Assembly: GCF_014805625.2 (NCBI RefSeq)
Contig: NW_023998414.1
Span: forward strand, 43,104,319 to 43,168,318
DNA from: Glossina fuscipes
Taxonomy: Eukaryota > Arthropoda > Insecta > Diptera > Glossinidae
Direction of reading: 5' to 3'
Length of the DNA stretch: 64,000 nucleotides
Shown: positions 1 through 11,297 of the stretch, piece by piece
Numbering within the stretch: the stretch's first letter is position 1
Layout of the letters: each line of letters starts with the position of its first letter
Notes under the pieces: generated by a model
Told to the model about the DNA's origin: nothing
Database searches by the model: none
What the model saw: only the letters and a program-made list of their open reading frames with translations
Program-made: the position numbers and the translations under genes

Positions 1-79
1 TATGTATAGGTGCAACTAATCTGTATTAATGTAAGGTCGTCTGCGGTCACGCATCAAGCAAGAGAGACCAACCGGTTGC

Positions 80-119
<40 letters not shown>

Positions 120-553
120 AAACAAAAAAGAAAACACATGACAAATGTTTACATCTTCTACTCCTCCTGCGCGTGAAGATTTGGCAGCAAATGCCGTATC
201 GCTTTTCAGTTACGTATTGTATTTGTTTAATTTCAACAAAGCAATGCAAAAAATGAAAACAAAAGTAAAAAAAAAAACAAGTGATCTGAACAACATTATC
301 TATCCATTTTAAAAAAGTTCGTTAGCTTAGATTTGTATTGAGAGTAATAATGCTTTTGAATGTTAGATGGACATGCAGTCAGGTTCATTCAGCATTGATA
401 TATGCGTATTGTTGTTGTTATCGTTGATATATGCAGCATTTCTAGTTATTGTTTTTGTGTGCTTGCATCCCCCTTTAATATTTAAAACGAATGAGCGAAT
501 TGGTTTGCGAGTATATATATTTAATGTCAGTTACTTATAAGCCAAGCTGAAGG

Positions 554-560
554 TATAAAA
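554..560 (+). promoter_or_regulatory. TATA box, His-rich gene
   Basis: TATAAAA lies on the + strand 216 bases before the start codon of the His-rich gene. Transcription would begin near 585, giving a leader of about 185 bases. No clear TCAGT initiator is seen at the expected distance, so the start point is approximate. Confidence 0.5.
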
Positions 561-769
561 ATCACAGTTAAAGCCTAAGCGTCTTAGAGTAACAAAGTCT
601 CCGTTGTGACCACACCATCGAAGTTTGCTTTATCAACTCGACAAGTCCCGTAATCGTGTTGTGCCCAGGAATTACAAGCAACAAGATTGTAGCGTGTGTC
701 CGAACCATTCAGTTTCAATCGTTAAAACTCATTTTTTAATTCATATCTCATCCACTAACTAAAACAAAC

Positions 770-799
770 ATGATCAAGTTTATTGTAAGAAAACAACAG

Positions 800-837
<38 letters not shown>

Positions 838-1334
838 ATCAATCAATTTATAAAAATTGCTAACCATATAGGTGTGAAGAAATTAACTAACAAACAAAAA
901 AAAAAAAAAAATCATTTATTATATTTTAGGTATTGTGTTCGTTTGTTATTGTTGCGAGCACGTTGGAAATTCACGATTTGGGTCATTATGGTGGTCATGA
1001 GCAACATGAACATGTGGAATACGTTCATCACGAATCCGCCCCCCAACATGAGGAAACCGATGTTCATCATCATGTCGAACACAAACACGCCACATCCCAT
1101 CAAAGTGTTAAATTCCATCACTATCACCCTGTGCCAGTTTACATTAAAAAGGACGATCAGCATTTAGTTAAAAAGCCAGTGGAAATCGGCGGCACTAAGC
1201 AAAAATTGAAACAAATTCATCCCGAAACTGAGAAGAATTACAATCACGGCGCCGTGTTAGAAGAACACAGCGAATCTAAATTCCATCATTATGGAGAGCC
1301 TCATTACGAACACTATCATCATCATCACGAATAA
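770..1334 (+). CDS. His-rich secreted protein (2 exons)
   Basis: Joined exons 770-784 and 930-1334 encode 139 residues. Exon 1 is ATG plus four codons (MIKFI), followed by a GTAAGA donor. The intron (785-929) holds a long A run and ends in ATATTTTAG. Both sides are phase 0. The join gives the signal peptide MIKFIVLCSFVIVAS, which neither exon has alone. The mature part has about 29 His among 139 residues, in HH and HHHH clusters ending in EHYHHHHE, with acidic residues and a KFHHY motif that occurs twice (the second time followed by G). Composition fits an extracellular structural or metal-binding protein such as a His-rich cuticle protein; no named domain is visible. An AATAAA overlaps the TAA stop (1330-1335), and another lies near 1575. 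It is the only clear + strand gene here. Confidence 0.8.
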
Positions 1335-3040
1335 AGGCTCAAAACTAAACTGTAAACCTTCGGAGAGAAAAGCGCCTCTGTGTGATGTTCCTTTGCCGTT
1401 GCCTTTGCCTTCGCCTTTGCCGTACAAAAGAGGAAAAGGCAATGCCAGCAATAACCACTATTTTAACAATTATCGAAAAGTTTCTCTTGGATTTCTTTCA
1501 CATTCCCTTAACAATCCATCATTTGGCATAAAAGTAATGTTGTTGCTCTTCCCTTTAAGATTGATTCATCTGCGTAATAAATTAATAGAAACGAAAATGA
1601 ATTTCACGCCTTTTAACTGAACTTTTCAAATGAAAGTTTCCTTCGAATTGCGTCAAGACTCTTAAAAAGCTTTCATTTCATTTGTCATGCACTGATTTTC
1701 TTGTCTAGCTTGCCTAGCGAAGGGGCAGGATACCGCTGCAAGCGATTATCAACTGGCTGGTAGGCAGGGGAGGAGCTTTTCACAAGTGCCAAGAACATTA
1801 TGTGAAACAGGGGCAGAGAGTGAAAATGCTAAAGAACCTGCCCATACTCAAATCTATCCCAATTCCAATGTAAAAAACTAGTACTAGGGAAAGCAAAAAC
1901 AAAAAAAAAAAAAAAAAAAATCAAAAAAGTCATTTTGACTTTTTTGCTTAGAGGAGCAATAACTCAATTATAAACATTAAGTAAAATGCTTAAAATGATT
2001 GAAAAGCAAATTAACCCTAATAACCGTAGCGTATTCAGAACAACGTTACGAGGATGTTACAAATCATAAAACGTTTTTTTTTTGTTTATGGGTTATTTCT
2101 GATATGCCAGATGCCCAGGCTGCTTAAACGATGACATTTGAGCGTTTTGTTGCGACTGGTTATGCCTTTGGAGTATCCAAACTGAGACACAGTTAGCGAC
2201 TCGTATCACCCCGGTCCGAGTAGACACCCAATATGTAAGATGTTTATGACTATCTATTGTTAAAATTCAAGTTTCATCCAGAGTCATCCATACTTCTCTC
2301 ATCTATTTTTAACAGAATTGTTTAAATTTCTTTGCAAAAAAAAAATGCTTTGTTGCAAAAAATTGTTCGAGAAAATTTAAAAAAAAAAGTACTATTTTAA
2401 AGAAATTTTGAGATACTTTTTGATTTTTCTTTTCTTTTTGGCTGATAGTAGAAGACACGGCCCCAACCTCCAGGGACAGATCATTCTCGAAGAGAACATT
2501 TTAAGAAGAGATTTTTTTTGTATAGCTTTGTTGAAAAGTTGTTTAAAATTTTTGCAACATATTATGTACAAGAGCCTAGCACTTGTTTAAGCATACTTTT
2601 TGGGGGTTCGCGAAAAACCTTGTCACTTAAAAACTGTTTTATTCGCAAATATATCGTTTTTTCTATTTTTCATAAAAATAAAAATACAATTAGTTTTTAT
2701 TTTTTTTAAATATTTAAAAAAAATGATCAAATAATTTATAAATTATAGACTTTAAATAATGGGGGAAGGGAGGCAGACAGAGAGAGAGAGAGAGATAGAG
2801 AGAGAGAGCGGGAGAGAGCGGGAGAGGAAGAAAGAGAAACAAAGAAGGGGAAAGATATACCAAAAATAATTAAAAACGGGAAGGAGAAGAAATATACAAC
2901 TAATTATGTAAATATAATTAAATAATTGAATAAATAAGATTAGCGCTGAAAAAATTCATTATAAAGATCCTCCATAAACTCAGATTATTGGCAATTATGT
3001 GAAATTTGGATTTCGAATTATTCTGCGGTCGAGGTTTGGC
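1335..3040. other. Intergenic, no gene seen
   Basis: This stretch lies between the 3' ends of two convergent genes. It is AT-rich with A and T runs and no frame with coding character. A plus-strand TTTATT near 2696 would be an AATAAA polyadenylation signal for gene A on the - strand. Confidence 0.6.
2775..2850. repeat. GA-rich microsatellite
   Basis: Imperfect (GA)n with GGGAGAGAGC interruptions gives a purine-only stretch of roughly 75 bases. It lies just beyond the 3' end of gene A. Confidence 0.9.
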
Positions 3041-6000
3041 TTAAACTTTCGGTGGCGGACGTAGAGCGAAACTGGTTTCAACATCCCTGGCATTGGTGCT
3101 GCGATGCGAGGATTTTTTTGCCGAATTAGCGTGTGCGCTGCCGCCCCGTTTTCCACGTTTGCCAGGACTGTGACGAGAAGATGTAAGACCTTTATACGAA
3201 TGTTGCTGATACCCGGTATAGGCATCGTGATTGTTCGCGTACTTCTGTGCATAATTATTCTCATAATCTAAAGTTTTGTACTTGTGCGACCGCGTTGCAT
3301 CGTAATTGCTATTGCCTGAATCCTCGTATTTATTGCCCGATGATTCTTTCTTCACCACATATTGATAGGGTGTTAGAATTGGATATTCTTCGACATTAGT
3401 ACCGCTTGGATCTTTCTCGTTTTCACTAACCGAAGAATCAGTATAATATCCAGCAACTAGGCCACCGCCGCTGCTACCGTAACCTTTGTAATCGGGATGT
3501 GGAACGTCAGCAGCTTTTAACTTGCGGTACTCATTCTCCACGCGTTGCTTTTGTTTCAAAGGCATGGAATTAATGTCATGATAAATTTCCGAATTGAAAT
3601 ACAATTTATTAGATTTGCTGCTAGACGCACTTGTGGCGGGTTGAAAATGTTCCTCAGTGTTCGGTGGAGTTATGACATGCGTGTGATCGAATTCCTCGAG
3701 GTTCTTTAAGGCGGAAGCATGATCGAATTGATCAAAGTTGGCTTTAAGAGGTACGCTGTAGGGCTTCGAAACTGTTTTTACCGTGGCCGTTTGTAACGGG
3801 GCCCGGGTTTTAATTTTATACACAAATTCCACATTCGGTGGCAGTACTTGAGTTAAATCTGGTGTTTGTATCTCATGTTTACCTAACGGTGAAACCGCTA
3901 AACTCGAAAGCTTGTTCGAATAGGGTGTTTCCTGTTGATAATTGATGGGTGTTGAAGTGTACCTTGGCTTGGTAGTACTTGAACCGAGTGGTTTTCCCTC
4001 ATTGCCCGGGGCGTTAATTAATTTATAATAAGATTTCATATCTTTTTGTGGAGTGGTAAGTATTTTTCCTTCAGCCTCCAATTCTTTCATATACTTCATG
4101 ACGGACTTTTCAATTTGCTTCATAATCTCGGCTTTCGGTATTTCAGTGGAAGCAGACACACGTATTTTGTCTTCATCTTCTTCGACTCTTTCCTCATCGC
4201 CCGAATTCATTAAATGGTATAGAGCGCTCGCAGGCTTATAACTATATTTCGTTCTGTAAGTTCGATCGACCTCTGATTGAGCAGCATTCTCACCACCGGA
4301 GTTAGGATCTTCATAGATTTCATAACCGTGACCCGACATATCTTTTTCATAAACAGGAGCTGTGGGTGCGTACTGACGTGGACCTAGTTCCTCTGATAGT
4401 TGGGCTTCTTGCTGCAGTTTTTGCTGTTGATCCTGCGGTTTTGTTAAATATTGGCCTTGTTGTTGTTGCATTTGCTCTTGAAATTGAGCCTGAAATTGTG
4501 CTTCGGTTAAACTTTTAACATGCGACTCTTTACGCTGTTTAGACGGTTGTTGTTGTTGTTGTTGTTGTTGATGATATTGATAATCGTTTGTTATATGTTC
4601 TTCGGCGGTGTGTGCCTCTTGCTGTTGTAATTGTAATTGTTGCGACTGCTGTTGTTGCTGTTCGTTTGCTTGTTGCTGCTCTTGTGTTGACTTTTCTGCA
4701 GCGTCTTTATTTAAAACATAATAACGGTACTTGTTTGGCTTGCTAATGACTTGGAAATGTTGCAATTCCTTTTGCATAGGTTGTTGATATTGAACTTGCA
4801 ATTGCTGCTGTTCGTGAAGCTGTGGCTGAGCTATATTCACAGTTGCTTCAGGTTGAGCTGGTATGTGTATTGGTTCACGCAAACGGGAACCAAACATACC
4901 CATTGCCTTGGCAACGTACTCTTCAGCAGTTTCGGAATCCTCCAAAGAATCTGTCGGTATGCTGATGCTACTCGTGTACTTGGTCGTTATTTTTGTATGT
5001 AACGGTTTATTCTCAGGACGTATCAGATTAATATCGACATTATTGTAGGCATAATCTGCATAAAGAACCAAAACGAGAAAAAAGAAGGCATGTAAATATG
5101 ATTCTGTGTCGACTCCCATAAACGAAAATATAACTTTGCGATTCGCTCATCTTATCTATCTATCAAAGTAATGCTTTACTAATCGACCGCCTGCCAAGAC
5201 TATTCATCCCTTAATCGGTTTGTCGAACTCTTTCCCATCTTCCCTAATGTTTGCACATACAACTCAAACATATACATTTCTCATCGCATCACTCTCTCTT
5301 TCTCCTTTTCTATACCAAGAATCCTTTCTATTCTTCACGTTCTGACACAAATACAAACAAAAGAAGAAAAAAAAGAGAAAAGAATCTAGAGAAATGTTTC
5401 GCTTAAAGGTAGGTATTCAGGGATATTTTGTTCGTTAACAGATAGACGCTTGATTCAAATCATTTAGATAGAAGTGTTGCGCAATGACCGATAAGCGGGG
5501 AGACAAAAGTTTCGAAATGAAAATCTTCTTTAATGGACCAGAATATATCATAGGCGGATGATTCACCCGCTTATGATCTCGTAGAGTGTATGTGAGTTTA
5601 CTTGCCTGCAGCATCGGCAGAATAAACGCCAGCACGACGATATTGATTGGTTTCGCTATGTATAGAGTCGGCAGATGGTGCTTGTTCAGTTGCTGGTTTT
5701 TCAGTTACATCACTTACATCTTCGGTAGCTTTTTTGGCATTCGCCAGCATTCCCGGTTTGCGCCGGTACAGTGGCTTATTGGTTATGGCCTCATTAAAGC
5801 TAAGCGAATGTAACTAAAATGAAAAATAACTGTTTGTGAATGTTTGCCTTAACCGCGATATACGATCTTAATTAATTCAATTTAATGTTATTGACTTTTG
5901 ATGTTTTTCCTTTTTTTCTCTTTATTTTTCGTTTTTTTTGTTTTTGTTTTAAAACGTTTAGTCGATGTGCTATGTATTTGATGATATAACGGGAAAACAC

Positions 6001-6502
6001 TTTCGCTTTTATTTTTTTTTTGGCACGCTTGGTTAGCATACCCAGCCACCAATTGCCAGTTACCTACTACACACTCATGAATCCGTGCACGCACAAACAT
6101 GATCATAATACATATCGCACTTTGTAGTTCATTAACATCCATTGTTAATGATAAATTGTTAAGTTTGTTACAAAAAAAAAAAAAAAAAAAAAAAAAAAGA
6201 AAAAAGCATAAGACAAACGTTGCTTATCCTGACATTAGCATTGTCTTCTAACATTAAATCACATAAATGAATGAAGCAAAATCAATAAAAAATTATTTGG
6301 TTTCACATTTTAATCCAGTTTTGTTTTTCGCCTCGCTTGGGTCTTTTAGTTCAATTAGTTTTGCCCAGTTATGCGTTTCCTGCTTACGGAAGGATATCCA
6401 TAAAAAAATATACATTGTATACAATGTCAGTAAACTTTTTTGCTTTAGTTGTCGCATTTAATTCAAAGGCATTATGTTTTGTTAATTATGTTGCGTTCGT
6501 TA

Positions 6503-6543
<41 letters not shown>

Positions 6544-6605
6544 GTTAGTTAGTTACTTACAATTAGCAGGGCTAAGTAAACAAATTTAAACTGGTGCGCG
6601 TACAT
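3041..6605 (-). CDS. Gene A: Gln-rich secreted matrix protein (3 exons)
   Basis: Proposed exons are 6561-6605, 5606-5813 and 3041-5055 (2268 bases, 755 residues). Exon 1 encodes MYAHQFKFVYLALLI before GTAAGT. Exon 2 follows ATTTTAG in phase 0 and completes the signal peptide (LHSLSFNEA), then gives a polar stretch with YRRKPGML. It ends GCAG with GCAAGT behind it, the GC-AG donor consensus. Exon 3 follows a long pyrimidine tract ending TATGCAG, and phase 1 agrees on both sides. Residues about 157-305 are rich in Gln. The rest is Tyr/Ser/Pro-rich, with a basic GKRGKRGG stretch near the end and a final RPPPKV. If the GC donor is not used, exons 1-2 alone encode an 86-residue protein ending ADAAGK, and exon 3 would need its own start at 5119. 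I prefer the join. No known domain is recognised; extracellular matrix or cuticle is inferred. Confidence 0.75.
6504..6542. repeat. ATT trinucleotide microsatellite
   Basis: About a dozen ATT units lie in intron 1 of gene A, a few bases downstream of its exon 1 donor (in the - direction). Confidence 0.9.
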
Positions 6606-6657
6606 TTCACTTCGATATCTAAACATCAATTGTTCGCATTTACTGACCAGTCTGATG

Positions 6658-6665
6658 CTTTTATA
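6658..6665 (-). promoter_or_regulatory. TATA box, gene A
   Basis: TATAAAAG on the - strand lies 60 bases before the gene A start codon. A TCAGT initiator match (6642-6646) sits about 21 bases downstream, a little closer than the usual 25-31. The box supports 6605 as the true start and argues against the internal ATG at 5119. Confidence 0.65.
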
Positions 6666-7381
6666 ATGTGAATAAATGATTGAATGACTGACTGAATGAC
6701 TAAAAACTCTTCATGCACTGTCTTTCTGTATATCTGTTTGTCTGTCTGTCCGTCTGTCCGTCTATCCGTCTTTAATGCATTTGCAGCAAAGCAAAGGTAA
6801 TATTATTATCGCATGTAAACATGCAGTCTATTCTTTTTATTGTTATTGTTGGTGAGTTTTTTTTTTTTTTGCTTGCAATAAAACACTTTTTTAACGAAGC
6901 AGCGGAAAATAATATGAAAACAAAATTGTTTTTTTTTTCTTTTTTTTTTCAATTTTTTGATTTTTTTCTTTTTTGTTTTTTTGGCTTACTGACGATATGC
7001 ATTTCTTCGTTTCCTCCTTCTCTTTCCGCTGTTACACCATCACAATGTGATAACAGTAGTTATTGCTCTCAATACGTGCCCCTCTCATTCGATTTGATTG
7101 TATTCGCTCTGGTATCCAGTATCATGACATTTTTATGATATTTCTTTGCATTGTTTTTATGTTATTAGCAATTAACAATTTCTTTCTCTGTAAATCGTAT
7201 GCGAGTGCATTGCATTAGTCGAGCCCGATATAAACACTTTGTTGTTTAACAAAACTGAATACAACGCGTGGTTTCTTTTTTTTCTTTTCTTCTTTTTTTT
7301 TGGCCATAAATGCATAAGAAGTCAAGTCACATTTTTCCACATACAAGTAATTAATATGATAATGGTGCGTGCGTGTGCGTG

Positions 7382-7413
<32 letters not shown>

Positions 7414-8507
7414 CCATCAGCAATAAATCTCGATCATACAAATATCGAAACTTGTCTTAATCTTGTCGTTTTTTTTTTTTTCCTTTTTTTTTTTACACTT
7501 GATATTTGCCTTGAGACACTGGCCCTTGATATTGCTTTTAGGATAAGGAGTTTCTTTCGGGTTTCGATAAATTTTTGGGTCCAAAAGCGTTTGGGATTAA
7601 TTTGAGGGGAGCAACGATCGCAATTTATTATATGAGAGCATCGCAAGAAAAAAAGTTGCAGCTTTTTTCCAATCTCCAACTCTTATAAAATCTTTACAAA
7701 AGCGTCGTCACCTTGCTTGTCCTTTACTTCCGCTCTTTTTAATCGCAAATTTCCTTTATCGCACTACTTTTTCCCATACGTTCGTTTCTGCTAAAGCGTT
7801 TCGAGTGTCTGTGTACGTGTATGTGTATCTGCATTTTCCCGCATTTCATTACATGTTGGGCTAATAAGTTGAAAGATTTCGTCATAATTTGCATAGTTAT
7901 TACGGTATTGTTGGAGTTCGAGTTTTTTGTGTCAATAAATCATGCTGAAGAAGGGGTATAAGCCATAAAGACAAAGAAATATTTAGACACGCGAATGTGA
8001 TGAAAACGCTTTGCTTCACATTATCAGTGAAACATAAGTCATCCTCTATGTGAAAAGAGATGGAAAGCAAAGTGAAATAAATGTCTTGTTCTGTCAACCT
8101 ATGCGCTATTGTATGCCACTGTTATGAAAGGTTTCATACAATACTGGAATGACAAAGTTAGTAAATACTTACTTTGCATTATATAGCATGGAAAATAAAA
8201 ACGAAGGCATTTACTCTGCATAAACATTTTCTGACCACGTAAGAGCGAGCGATCGATCCGGCCATCGCTAGTTGCAACTTCCTTTTTCGAAATTAGCTAA
8301 TTAACCAATAGAGGAAATTGCATTCACCTTTAATTTTATTAGACGAGGAAAAAGCAGAATTTCTTTTACTTTGAAAATTTAAGGAAATCTTTATATTAAC
8401 GAGTGGATGAATCTTTCACTTATTTTGTTGAAAAAAAATTCGAAAAATTAGTGTAAAAAAAACTAATTCGCCCCCCTCTCTGCAGTTTTTTTTTTATGTT
8501 GTTTTTA

Positions 8508-8656
8508 TGTCTATCACCGAAGGATGCGGGATATATTCATTTCGTTGAATCGTTTACATCACCCCGAGGAAAGCCTCCGAGACCGCACAAAGTCAATACG
8601 TTATTGATAAGCATCAAATTCGAAACCGATTTAAGTATATCCACTTGTCTCTCTTC

Positions 8657-8691
<35 letters not shown>

Positions 8692-9010
8692 CCCCTATCA
8701 ACTCTGTGTTAAACTTTCTCCTGGTCGCAAAAATGCAGCAGTTTTAGTACAAAGCTTAGAAGATCTTGTAGGCAGTTTGGTATCGAAATTGAGCCACGGG
8801 GGGACACGGCCACAGCATAGCATGCATGGCATGAGACCATTTTTGTTCTTTCAAAATAAAACATAAATTTGGTTTTAGCTCGTCACTTATAAACCACAGC
8901 AGACACAACGATAAGAATTTGCATTTATTTGCTATGGCTGATCCTACAATGTTTGTACAAAAATGGAAACCATCACCCGCGCCTATTCAATATTCCTTTT
9001 TCGAATATGT
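8508..9010 (+). repeat. Dispersed repeat family 1, degenerate copy
   Basis: It opens with TATCACCGAAGGATG, passes an ATCAAATTC-(A/T)-AA-CGATTTAAG block and a (TCTG)n run, then TGGTCGCAAAAATG, GACACGGCCAC and AAAATGGAAACCATC..CGCGCC. The same blocks recur in the same order at 24936, 26321, 27893, 43008 and 44116. It has no coding capacity and looks like a non-autonomous element. Confidence 0.75.
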
Positions 9011-9170
9011 TTGCAGCGAACAGCAAGAAGTTTTTGAGAGGTCATATTTAATTTACATTTTATTGGTTAATATCAAATCTTTATCGTTTTAGAAATGTTG
9101 GACAGTCTGCCTGACCGCCTGTCTATTAATTGTTGTCGTAAATGAAATATTGACTAGCATTCATAGCTCT

Positions 9171-9290
9171 TTATACTCTACACCGATCGAAGCAAAAAGT
9201 CATTTTAAGCGTGTCTGTCCCACTGTCTGTCTACGAAAAGTCGTTATATAAGTAACTGTAGGATGATGTAGGGTATTTAATGGCGGGCCG
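9171..9290 (+). repeat. Dispersed repeat family 2, short deletion copy
   Basis: It starts TATACTCTACACCGAT, contains the CTGTCTGTC block and ends GATGATGTAGGGTATTTAAT. These are the two ends of the 0.8 kb element at 53429 with the middle missing. Confidence 0.6.
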
Positions 9291-10984
9291 TGCCCTACAT
9301 TAGTCTTTTTGCCCGTTGGAATATATATAAATCAATTCAAATTGAGAAGTGAAACAATTAAACTTGTATAGGCGTTGTAGGCGCTGTAGCTGTGTCTTTG
9401 GAGAAGTTTAAATCGAAATTCTAAATTTCTTTGCAAATTTGTAGGTTACAGGAGAACGTTCACCACGAAGACTACACAATTGCGCAGACGGACAGATGGA
9501 CAACGAACAGAAGGACATATTTTGGTGTATTCCAAATTTCTCAGTTTGCGTAATGCTGTGGGCGTGCTCGTCGACTGATTGGGCCCATTTTTAATATCAA
9601 CCTGCGTGCAAAAACTTCCATTGTTTCTGCCGAATTGAAGGTCGATAGGTTCATTTTCGCGGTCAGGAGAGGAGAATGCTTACAACATCCATTATACAGA
9701 AGGACAGACGGACATACTTAAATTGATTTAGAATTTTATGCTGACCTCTGAGGCTTCTTCCTGGGCGTTGCAAACGTTTTGCAAACTGACAAACGATATT
9801 TCAATTACGCCCACGATTCTCATCGATTATCATCTAAGTGGCTAAAGGTTCTATCGCACTTTGCTCTAAAAAAACATTGTGGAATTGCGGTAAAAATACT
9901 CAATGTCAAATTACTTTATTCGTTATAAGGGGAAGCAGTATGCAACATGTTAAGATAATAAAATTTTTTTCCAATTTCATAAGATCGAGGAGTAGTAAAA
10001 TTTGGTTTAAAGAATGAAACCAGCTCTTCTTAGGATTTAATTAGTTGTTCGTTTCCTTCCGCACCAGCCTAAAATTTTATTGACATTTCCGTCCGATTCT
10101 TGAAACTAAGAAGAGTGATGGTTACCATATCACTTTTCGTAAGTACAATTGTTTTCGATATGAATTCTTTAGCTGGCCGCTTGGTCTGCACGTTTTCCTT
10201 TATGGGTGTTTGCCCTTTTTTGTATATTTGCTATGATACGCAATCAGGGCGACCAACTGAACTCTCCGGATAGCTAATTCTGGTTGTTGTTGAAACCGTA
10301 CATTCCGAAACGGTTGTAGTAGGTTGCGTAGTTCTATTATTATCTGCCTTAACGGATCTATCATGGAATGGACCAAACGGCCTAATAGAGCAGCCTGTCT
10401 TTATACTGTAGCGTGGTTGCGACCATTTACTTATTGAGTACACTTCGGTTTTCGGGTTTTTTTTTTTACCGTAAACCGCAACAGACACAGGATACAAACT
10501 ACCCGTTTTATTCTATGAAAATGGAAAATAACAGCCGCGCCCGCGCAATATTATAAAGTATGAAAACTAACTTTCCCAGCCGAATATAGTTTTCTTAGTT
10601 GTTCTTGTTAATATTGTCGCAGAACAGCTTCACTTTTGACTGCATATGCGATTAAATGTTGCCTTTGTCTCAACATATCGCTGTCACAACAATTTTTGTA
10701 GGCGGTTTCTGTGGCCGGTGGAAAATAATATGAACTTTTTCTTTCGGGTTAATCCAACATTGGCTATTATATGGTAATGAACTGCACGCTTTGCCAAATA
10801 TTTGATTAGGCATGCGATCGCAACCAAATCATATCATAATGACATTTCAAACGTTGGCCTATTCCGCGGAAAGGGTGGCTTGTCTTTCTTTCATTCAATT
10901 GCCTGCCTTTGCTTAAACGACATAACCAATGCCTTTGATTGATATAAATTATAAAAGCAAAATGTTGCCAAAAAAAACTAAAAA

Positions 10985-11015
<31 letters not shown>

Positions 11016-11263
11016 CACCTAAAAATACACAGGGATAAAGATTCAAAAGCATAAATTTAATCACGCATATTTTAAATGAAAAATGAAAGTTTACACTTGC
11101 CAAAGTGCAAACAACTGGGAAAGCTATATACTATATAATATATATATATATATATACGTATATCCCTCCTCGGACAGATTTCAAATGCCCTTCCCACAAC
11201 TTCGCCGTGCAATAAAAATGCCGTTTTCCCCCGTAAATTTCCTGAATAGCTTTTCAGATATCA

Positions 11264-11297
<34 letters not shown>

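Noticed and set aside
5056..5119. ATG at 5119 with an apparent signal peptide as start of the Gln-rich gene
   Set aside because: The hydrophobic residues are translated polypyrimidine tract ending in TATGCAG, the first ten residues include acidic ones unusual for a signal peptide, and upstream exons fit in phase with a TATA box.
6821..7138. MQSILFIVIV with a GTGAGT donor
   Set aside because: The rest of the frame is T-run sequence translated as Phe, no TATA box is present, and downstream acceptors give only short nonsense extensions.
7900..8175. Possible exon pair MLYNA + 65-codon frame on the - strand
   Set aside because: The donor AAAGTAAGT is good but the acceptor CGCATAG lacks a pyrimidine tract, no promoter is seen, and the peptide looks random.
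10125..10260. MVTISLF followed by GTAAGT and a downstream in-frame stretch
   Set aside because: The only nearby acceptor would make an intron of about 34 bases, below the minimum for flies, and the area is dispersed-repeat sequence.
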